A stretch of 5,135 bases of DNA from Chloroflexota bacterium (lineage in GTDB: Bacteria > Chloroflexota > Dehalococcoidia > Lucifugimonadales > Lucifugimonadaceae): contig PBWZ01000034.1 of assembly GCA_002727435.1 (NCBI GenBank), forward strand, positions 401 through 5,535, in the 5' to 3' direction. Positions 1 through 5,135 of the stretch are shown piece by piece; position 1 is the first letter of the stretch, and each line of letters starts with the position of its first letter. The notes under the pieces are model-generated. The model did not search any database, was not told where the DNA came from, and was given only the letters and a program-made list of their open reading frames with translations. A program made the position numbers and the translations under genes.

Positions 1-2438
1 TACAATGGAATTTTAATACCAGTATTTGTCCTAATTCTTAAATTTTCAAGCGTCCTAGCATTATCTCTCTCGATTTTAGTAAGCTTTAACATAACTCTTA
101 TATCATCATCTTGACGTTGAATTCGTTGTACTTCTTCACCATAGAATGCTTGCCTAACTTGTTTTGCTATCATTGCAGTAGTAAGCCCGTAAGACTCTGC
201 TGCAGGTAGAAGTTCAATTTGAAGTTCGCTTTTACCAATTTTATCTGAATCTGTTAAATCATATACACCAGCATAATTACTTAATAAAGCTTTAGTCTGA
301 TTAACAACCCTATTCAAGTCGTCAAAGTCGTTACCTGAAAATTCAAAATGAATTGGTTTTCCAGCGCTGAAAATATTTGCACTAAAGTTTAGCCTCTCAA
401 CACCAGGTATAATACCAATCCTATTTCTTAAAATATTAATAATATCGTATGCTCCGGTTAAACCCCATCTACTGTCAGCAGGTGTAAGAATTACCACTAC
501 TTCTCCAACATGAGGTGTTGAAGTAGCTTGAATTGTTGGTCCAGTGGGGCTATTCTGAGCTTCTTGGTTGCTAAAATATTGGTCACCAACAGCTGTCAAA
601 ACATGAGAAATAATTTTTTTATCATTTTCTGTGTTCAATTCTCTTTTGAGTTTAAGAGCTTCTTCTTCAATTATTCTTGTTACCTGTTCAGTAGTGGTTA
701 TAGGCGTTCCTTCAGGAAGATCAACTACGATTGCTATTTCTTCAGCTTCTAAAACAGGAAAAAATTGCCACTTTACCCAGCCTCCAGCAAGCAAGGAAAA
801 AGATATTAAAAGTACTCCAACAAAAATTGAAATAGTTTGATAGCGGTTCTTGATAGATTTTTCAACCAACGGAAGCCACTTATTATCAATGAATGTATAT
901 AATTTTTCTGAAAAGTAATTTCTTGCAGCACTCAGGGCTTTACCAAATTTTACAAATCTATGTTGAAACCATTCTCCGGCATGATTTAAATGAGCAGGTA
1001 GAATTGTTGTTGATTCAATTAAAGAAAATACAAGAATTGGTATAGCAGTTAATGGAAAAGTTCTCCAAATAGGCCCGGTATCTCCAGCTAAATCAAGCAT
1101 GGGAGCAAAAACAACTATCGTAGTTAGAATACCAAAAAATACCGGAAGCATTACTTCCATAGTACCTTTAACAGTCGAAGTAAAATTGTCTTCATTTAGC
1201 TTTATTCTTCTTCTGAAAACATTTTCTCCAACAATGATTGCATCATCAACTACAATTCCAAGAACTACAATAAACATAAATGTTGATAATACATTTATTG
1301 TAACTCCAAGCATTGGAAGTAAAATTAAAGCACCTCCAAATGAAATTGGGATTCCCATAGCAACCCAGAATGCAACAGATGGTCTCAAAAACATAGTTAA
1401 AAGAATCAGCACTAGAATCATTCCAATAGCAAAATTCTTGTATAATATATTTATTCTGTCTTCTAAAAATCTTGCTTGATCATACCAATAGTCAATTTGG
1501 ATATTTTCAGGCATATCATTTTTCTTATTTTTTACAAAATTTCTTAATTGATTAGCTGCGGTAAGTACGTCTTGATCACCAACAAGATTTGCACTAATGA
1601 ACATAGCATTAGCACCGTCCCATTTTATAAATTTATCTACCTCTTCGAATGTATCTTTAATTGTAGCAATGTCTTTCAACAGGAGCTTGCTACCGTTCTG
1701 ATTAGCCCTGATTACTATATTCTCAAATTCAGATCCTTTATAAGATTGTCCAACTGTACGAATAAGTAAATCACCTTTAGTGCTTGAGATGACCCCTCCT
1801 GGAAGATCAATCGAACCCATGTTTATTGCAAAGGCAATTTCATCAAATGTTAAGTTATATTTTTCTAAACTATTTTCAGAAATTTCTATAGATATTTCTC
1901 TATTTCTATTACCATAAATTTCAGTAAATGATACTTCACTGAGATTTTTTATTTCTTCGTTGATACTTTTAGTAACACTCAAAAGAGTATTTTCATCTAC
2001 ATCCCCATGAATTACTACATCAAGAACTTTTTCAACAATCTCAAGTTTTTTGACAATTGGTTCTTCACTGTTTTCAGGGAAAGTGGTAATTCCATCAACA
2101 ATAGTTTTGATTTCTTCAAACGTGTTGTCGAAATCAGCACTAGCGAATATTCTAATTCCTACATATCCACCACCTTCTAAAGAATTTGAATTGATTTTTT
2201 TTATTCCTGCAACACCTTCTAGTCGATCCTCAATCTTTGAGGAAATTGAAGCTTCAACCTCAGATGCAGAAGCTCCAGGGTATGGTACTATAATTGTTAC
2301 AGCTTTTGGATCTGGTACTGGAAAGAATTCAGCTTTTATTGAAGGATATGATACAAAAAACCCACCTACTATTAAAAAAAACATAAAAAGATTTGCAGGA
2401 ACACTATTATTAACAAACCAAGTAACTATACTACGCAT
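1..2438 (-). CDS. RND-family efflux permease (AcrB-like inner-membrane pump), 3' end outside window
   Basis: This is the inner-membrane, proton-driven component of a tripartite efflux pump. The reading frame is open from ATG at 2438 to the window edge, giving 812 residues; RND permeases are usually about 1,000-1,050 residues, so the second membrane half is missing. TM1 lies at about residues 12-31, followed by the first porter region with FFPVPDPKAVTI and VPYPGAS (38-57), a classic RND start. TM2-TM6 span about 335-484. TM4 carries GIVVDDAIIVGENV (394-407), whose Asp398-Asp399 match the proton-relay pair of AcrB (Asp407/408). TM6 ends in ESTTILPAHL (475-484). TM7 is at about 535-554 and the second periplasmic region starts at FFPVLEAEE (559-567). 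The partner Lys expected in TM10 lies outside the window. The start overlaps the adaptor's stop by one base (TAATG) and has no evident Shine-Dalgarno sequence, suggesting coupled translation. The next Met (19) would destroy TM1. The general family is secure; the substrate is unknown, and the double Asp favours the multidrug/hydrophobe class over heavy-metal pumps only weakly. Confidence 0.96.
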   Translation of the reverse strand, partial: MRSIVTWFVNNSVPANLFMFFLIVGGFFVSYPSIKAEFFPVPDPKAVTIIVPYPGASASEVEASISSKIEDRLEGVAGIKKINSNSLEGGGYVGIRIFASADFDNTFEEIKTIVDGITTFPENSEEPIVKKLEIVEKVLDVVIHGDVDENTLLSVTKSINEEIKNLSEVSFTEIYGNRNREISIEISENSLEKYNLTFDEIAFAINMGSIDLPGGVISSTKGDLLIRTVGQSYKGSEFENIVIRANQNGSKLLLKDIATIKDTFEEVDKFIKWDGANAMFISANLVGDQDVLTAANQLRNFVKNKKNDMPENIQIDYWYDQARFLEDRINILYKNFAIGMILVLILLTMFLRPSVAFWVAMGIPISFGGALILLPMLGVTINVLSTFMFIVVLGIVVDDAIIVGENVFRRRIKLNEDNFTSTVKGTMEVMLPVFFGILTTIVVFAPMLDLAGDTGPIWRTFPLTAIPILVFSLIESTTILPAHLNHAGEWFQHRFVKFGKALSAARNYFSEKLYTFIDNKWLPLVEKSIKNRYQTISIFVGVLLISFSLLAGGWVKWQFFPVLEAEEIAIVVDLPEGTPITTTEQVTRIIEEEALKLKRELNTENDKKIISHVLTAVGDQYFSNQEAQNSPTGPTIQATSTPHVGEVVVILTPADSRWGLTGAYDIINILRNRIGIIPGVERLNFSANIFSAGKPIHFEFSGNDFDDLNRVVNQTKALLSNYAGVYDLTDSDKIGKSELQIELLPAAESYGLTTAMIAKQVRQAFYGEEVQRIQRQDDDIRVMLKLTKIERDNARTLENLRIRTNTGIKIPL

Positions 2439-3580
2439 TATTTATAAACTGGGTTAACTTTTATTCCGTTCGAAGCTGTCGAGAGTTTTGAAGTAACAAT
2501 CCTTTCTCCAGCTTTTAATCCATCTTTAATAATCACAAATTCACTATATTTTTTTAAAACGGTTAATTTTCTTAACTCTAGCTGATTATCTTTATCGACA
2601 ATATATACTTCATTGTCTTTTGAAATAGAATTAATTGGAATTTCAAAAATATTCTTTAATGTAATGCCATCAATTTTTGCTTCAACAAAAAGACCAATAG
2701 GAAGATTAGGTTTATCTGTTTCAATAAAGTCATTTTTAAAGACCGCTATCAGATTAATCATTCTTGTTATAGGATCTATAACCCCGTCAACTCTTTCAAG
2801 TTTGCCTTCCCAAGATTGAGTTTTTCCTTTGTAAAAACTTTCAATTACTACAGATGCTTGTTCACTTGGATTAAGTTTTCTTCCATCCATTGGAATACTT
2901 AAAAATTGTAAATCATTGTCTTTCACAGCTAATGTAATTTCAATTTCACTTGATGTATACATAGCTCCAACTGGTTGACCAGGAATAATAGTAGTCCCCA
3001 GGTCAATATTAACATTTTGAATTCTTCCAGCATATGGAGCAATAATCTCGGTTTTATTTAATTTTTTTGCTGCAGAACTTACTTGTGCTTTTGCAACCTC
3101 TAAGAAAGCTTCTGCTTGTTTCAATTGTGGTTTTTTGAGAGTCAAATCACTTGCAACTCCATCACCAATTTTATCCCAAGCTTCTTTTGCAACTTCAGCT
3201 TCGGCTAATTGTAGAGAATATTGAACTTCAGCATTCGCCAATTGTAATAAGGCATTTTTGTATTGAAGTTGTAAATCCGTGTCATCAATTTTTGCTAAAA
3301 TTTCACCTTCAATAACTGATGCACCTTCTGCAAACTTTTTTGAACGATAAATAACTTCACCACCTACTTCTGCAGTTAACACTGTTTGAGTAAGGGGGGT
3401 TGTTGTACCATTTGAACTTATTTGAACTTGAAAATCTTTTGGTGTTAAAATTTCAATAATAACATCTGGTGGAGGTAATTCTTCAACTGGATCAGGCTGA
3501 ACCTGTCCTAGAAACCAGAGCAAATACGATAAAGCAAATGCTCCCAATAAAATAAATAAAGGTTTTAATTTTTTAATCAT
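2438..3580 (-). CDS. Periplasmic adaptor (membrane fusion protein) of an RND efflux pump, HlyD/AcrA type
   Basis: This 380-residue adaptor should link the RND permease to the outer-membrane channel. An N-terminal hydrophobic helix (about 8-26) is preceded by basic residues (MIKKLK). The protein contains no cysteine, so it is not a lipoprotein and is probably held by an uncleaved anchor or released by cleavage. A Pro/Glu/Asp-rich stretch (29-39) follows. The first lipoyl half-motif is at 68-103 (LTAEVGGEV, then GEILAKIDDTDL). An Ala/Gln/Glu/Lys-rich helical hairpin occupies about 102-173. The second lipoyl half is at about 174-215 (IIAPYAGRI at 179-187, then LGTTIIPGQPV). The beta-barrel domain, about 213-305, contains the typical DPITRMINL (269-277). 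A membrane-proximal domain, about 306-380, has GLKAGERIV at 354-362. The length is normal for the family. Its start overlaps the end of the channel gene by 8 nt (ATGATTAA), and its stop overlaps the permease start by 1 nt. Family assignment is strong; substrate specificity cannot be inferred. Confidence 0.95.
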   Translation of the reverse strand: MIKKLKPLFILLGAFALSYLLWFLGQVQPDPVEELPPPDVIIEILTPKDFQVQISSNGTTTPLTQTVLTAEVGGEVIYRSKKFAEGASVIEGEILAKIDDTDLQLQYKNALLQLANAEVQYSLQLAEAEVAKEAWDKIGDGVASDLTLKKPQLKQAEAFLEVAKAQVSSAAKKLNKTEIIAPYAGRIQNVNIDLGTTIIPGQPVGAMYTSSEIEITLAVKDNDLQFLSIPMDGRKLNPSEQASVVIESFYKGKTQSWEGKLERVDGVIDPITRMINLIAVFKNDFIETDKPNLPIGLFVEAKIDGITLKNIFEIPINSISKDNEVYIVDKDNQLELRKLTVLKKYSEFVIIKDGLKAGERIVTSKLSTASNGIKVNPVYK

Positions 3581-4997
3581 TTGTTATGTTAAACCCTCCG
3601 CCAAGAGCTAAAATTAAATTTATTCTCTGTTCTATGCGAACTTTTTCTAATCGAGCTTTTAAATCAAGATTATCATAAAGTGCATTATTGGCATTAATAG
3701 CATCTTCAAATGATGAAGATCCTTTCATGAATCCATCAAAAGTTGTATTGTAAATATTTTCAGATAAAATAATATTTTCATTAATCATTTCTAAAGCTTG
3801 ATTTGAAGTCAAGTCAGATTCAAATCCACTTTCTATTTCTTTATATGCAGTTAACAGAGCATTAACAAAATCAAGCATTGCAATTTCCCTATTAGATTTA
3901 GCCAATCTTTTATTTGCAATAAGTTTTCCTGCATTAAATACTGGCATAAAAACGTTTAATCCTTTATTCCATACTGAAAAATCTTCATTCGTTAAGTCTT
4001 CTAAATCATTTGACGAGCTTCCATAGCTTCCACTAAGACTGAATGTTGGGAATAAAGTAAGAAGCGCTTGTCTGTCTAATGCTTTATTAGCAAGTAGATT
4101 ATATTGTTGAGCAATTAGATCTGGTCTTCTTTTTACAATATCTGCAGGAAGAGTATTTGGAATACTTGGTAATTTTTTAGGAAAATTATTATTAACTAAA
4201 AATTCTGTTGAAGGATAGTCTTTTACAAGTAGTCTAGCTTCTCTTTTAAGAGAATTGACCATTAAAAGTTTGTTATTATAATCAGATTTTGTAGCATTAA
4301 ATATTATTTTTGATTGTTGATACGCTTGTATAGAAATACTCCCTTTGTTGTAGCGTAAAGAGTATAACTCAAAAATAGTTTCTGCATTCTTAAGTTTTTT
4401 TGATGCGTTGTTTAAAACTTGCTCTGCTTCTATTATTGCAAAGTAAAGTTTAGATGCTTCAGCAGTAAGTGAAAGCTTAAGGAAATCTTCAAAATACTTA
4501 GCAGATAAATATTGTTGTTTAGTTGCAATTCTTCCTTGACGAAGTTTGCCCCATAAATCAATTTCCCATTGAGTTCCAAGAGATAAGTTATAATTTTCTT
4601 GAGTGAATACAGTTACTTCATCTGATGATTGACCTAATAAGGCTGAAAATACTGTGGGGATACCAGCAGTATTCTGTTCTGATTCTACGACACCACTACT
4701 TATAGAAATTGAAGGTAATAAGCTACCTGTTGCTATAACCGAAGCTTGCTTGGCTTTTCTAGTATTAAGCATTGCTTTTTCGAGACTAATATTTTCATCC
4801 ATGAATTCAACAACAAATGAATTAAGATTATCATCATTAAAAATATTCCACCATTTTTGATCAAAATCTAAATTCTGTGAAATATTAACCTCCCATTGCT
4901 CAGGAACATCAAAATCTACGACTTGATTGAGTTCAATTGGTTTTTGTGATGCACAACCAAAAATAAATAATGTAATTAAAAGAATGATTCTATTCAT
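3573..4997 (-). CDS. Outer-membrane efflux lipoprotein, OprM/NodT branch of the TolC superfamily
   Basis: This 474-residue protein should form the trimeric outer-membrane exit duct of the pump. It begins with a lipoprotein signal peptide: MNR, a hydrophobic core, then FIFGC with the lipidated Cys at position 15. Ala at +2 (no Asp) is compatible with transfer to the outer membrane. KWWNIFNDDNLN (48-59) matches the conserved WW.F.D..L segment near the mature N-terminus. The two structural repeats are visible. Repeat one has WEIDLWGKLR (144-153) after a strand/loop region and RYNKGSISIQAYQQSK (215-230). Repeat two has LPADIVKRRPDL (283-294), the family hallmark, LFPTFSLSGSYG (315-326), MPVFNAGKL (351-359) and the second helical repeat around 418-442. 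The length is usual for OprM-like proteins. The gene starts one base after the stop of the upstream membrane-protein gene and overlaps the adaptor gene by 8 nt. No good Shine-Dalgarno precedes the ATG; this start is chosen because it places the lipobox correctly. Confidence in family and localisation is high. Confidence 0.95.
   Translation of the reverse strand: MNRIILLITLFIFGCASQKPIELNQVVDFDVPEQWEVNISQNLDFDQKWWNIFNDDNLNSFVVEFMDENISLEKAMLNTRKAKQASVIATGSLLPSISISSGVVESEQNTAGIPTVFSALLGQSSDEVTVFTQENYNLSLGTQWEIDLWGKLRQGRIATKQQYLSAKYFEDFLKLSLTAEASKLYFAIIEAEQVLNNASKKLKNAETIFELYSLRYNKGSISIQAYQQSKIIFNATKSDYNNKLLMVNSLKREARLLVKDYPSTEFLVNNNFPKKLPSIPNTLPADIVKRRPDLIAQQYNLLANKALDRQALLTLFPTFSLSGSYGSSSNDLEDLTNEDFSVWNKGLNVFMPVFNAGKLIANKRLAKSNREIAMLDFVNALLTAYKEIESGFESDLTSNQALEMINENIILSENIYNTTFDGFMKGSSSFEDAINANNALYDNLDLKARLEKVRIEQRINLILALGGGFNITND
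3594..3599 (-). promoter_or_regulatory. Possible Shine-Dalgarno sequence for the adaptor gene
   Basis: GGAGGG on the minus strand lies 13 nt before the adaptor ATG at 3580-3578, inside the last codons of the channel gene. The motif is a near-perfect anti-Shine-Dalgarno match, but the spacing is longer than the usual 5-9 nt. It also encodes part of the Gly-Gly-Gly run near the channel's C-terminus (residues 466-468), so the match may be partly coincidental. If it works, it would promote re-initiation by ribosomes that terminate at the overlapping stop. It is the only convincing motif of this kind ahead of any start codon in the window. Confidence 0.35.
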
Positions 4998-4998
4998 T

Positions 4999-5135
4999 TT
5001 ATTTACTCATGAGGTTTTCTGAAATTTTGAATAAAGATAATAAACTTATTGACCACGCTATGCTAATAAAACCATAAGATAAATAAGTATCTTTAACTAT
5101 TGCTGCACCAATGCCTTCTCCAGCAATATATGCTA
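4999..5135 (-). CDS. C-terminal end of an integral membrane protein, probably an MFS transporter (5' part outside window)
   Basis: A frame enters at the right edge and stays open for 44 codons to TAA at 5001-4999. The peptide begins AYIAGEGIGAAIVKD, has one clear hydrophobic helix (YGFISIAWSISLLSLF, about 20-35) and ends in a short hydrophilic tail (KISENLMSK). A Gly/Ala-rich helix end, a short loop with an aromatic-Gly pair, a final hydrophobic helix and a short polar tail resemble TM11-TM12 of DHA1-type major facilitator exporters. This is pattern resemblance on a very short fragment, so another polytopic transporter is possible. The stop is one base from the ATG of the channel gene, so it belongs to the same transcription unit as the tripartite pump and is likely coupled to it. 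Nothing about substrate can be said. That the frame is real is supported by the clean hydrophobic pattern and the tight junction. Confidence 0.6.
   Translation of the reverse strand, partial: AYIAGEGIGAAIVKDTYLSYGFISIAWSISLLSLFKISENLMSK

Noticed and set aside
528..840. Two overlapping forward-strand ORFs of 74 and 69 codons
   Set aside because: They are antisense to the TM7/second porter region of the permease and have no supported start signal or family resemblance.
1099..1479. Forward-strand ORF of 126 codons, Ile/Thr-rich
   Set aside because: It is the antisense image of TM2-TM6 of the permease, including the Asp-Asp motif. Hydrophobic helices on one strand commonly leave long open frames on the other.
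1548..1769. Forward-strand ORF of 73 codons
   Set aside because: It is antisense to permease residues of the first porter region, with no features of a real gene.
2050..2457. Forward-strand ORF of 135 codons
   Set aside because: It lies antisense to the N-terminal porter region of the RND permease, whose conserved motifs read clearly on the minus strand. The forward product is a Ser/Ile/Pro-rich shadow with no recognisable domain.
2613..2819. Forward-strand ORF of 68 codons
   Set aside because: It is antisense to the beta-barrel part of the adaptor gene, which is strongly supported on the minus strand.
4654..4860. Forward-strand ORF of 68 codons
   Set aside because: It is antisense to the N-terminal part of the outer-membrane channel gene and lacks coding character.
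4998..5135. Promoter or regulatory leader ahead of the channel gene
   Set aside because: The AT-rich stretch could mimic -10 boxes, but it is an open frame for a membrane-protein C-terminus ending one base from the next ATG, so it is coding and not an intergenic control region.
1..5135. Heavy-metal (CusA/CzcA-type) or nodulation-factor assignment for the pump
   Set aside because: The NodT label refers only to the channel family. No metal-binding Met or His clusters are evident in the visible permease or adaptor, so no specific substrate is assigned.

Overview
The window is almost entirely coding, all on the minus strand. It covers most of one efflux operon from an AT-rich Gram-negative bacterium. 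A lipid-modified TolC/OprM-type channel implies an outer membrane. The low GC (about one third by eye), the Lys/Asn/Ile-rich proteins and the absence of intergenic DNA suit a streamlined, probably marine, gammaproteobacterium. SAR86-like lineages are one possibility, but this is a weak inference: no rRNA or marker gene is present.

In the direction of transcription (high to low coordinates) the order is as follows. (1) 5135-4999 holds the last 44 codons of a membrane protein, probably a major facilitator superfamily (MFS) transporter. (2) 4997-3573 is a complete outer-membrane efflux lipoprotein of the OprM/NodT branch of the TolC superfamily, 474 aa. (3) 3580-2438 is a complete periplasmic adaptor (membrane fusion protein) of the HlyD/AcrA type, 380 aa. 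(4) 2438-1 holds the first 812 residues of an AcrB-like RND permease, which runs off the window with no stop codon.

The junctions are very tight: a 1-nt gap, then an 8-nt overlap, then a 1-nt overlap. The genes are therefore very likely on one mRNA and translationally coupled. Together genes 2-4 encode all three parts of a tripartite proton-driven pump. The RND permease captures substrate at the inner membrane and periplasm, the adaptor bridges the periplasm, and the OprM-like channel opens to the outside. The substrate cannot be read from the sequence.

No promoter, terminator, RNA gene, repeat, CRISPR array or mobile element is visible. The operon promoter and any regulator must lie beyond position 5135, and the operon's 3' end lies before position 1. 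All forward-strand ORFs are antisense shadows. I see no previously undescribed system here. The points worth a second look concern gene junctions, the linked MFS gene, the adaptor tip and translation-initiation signals.
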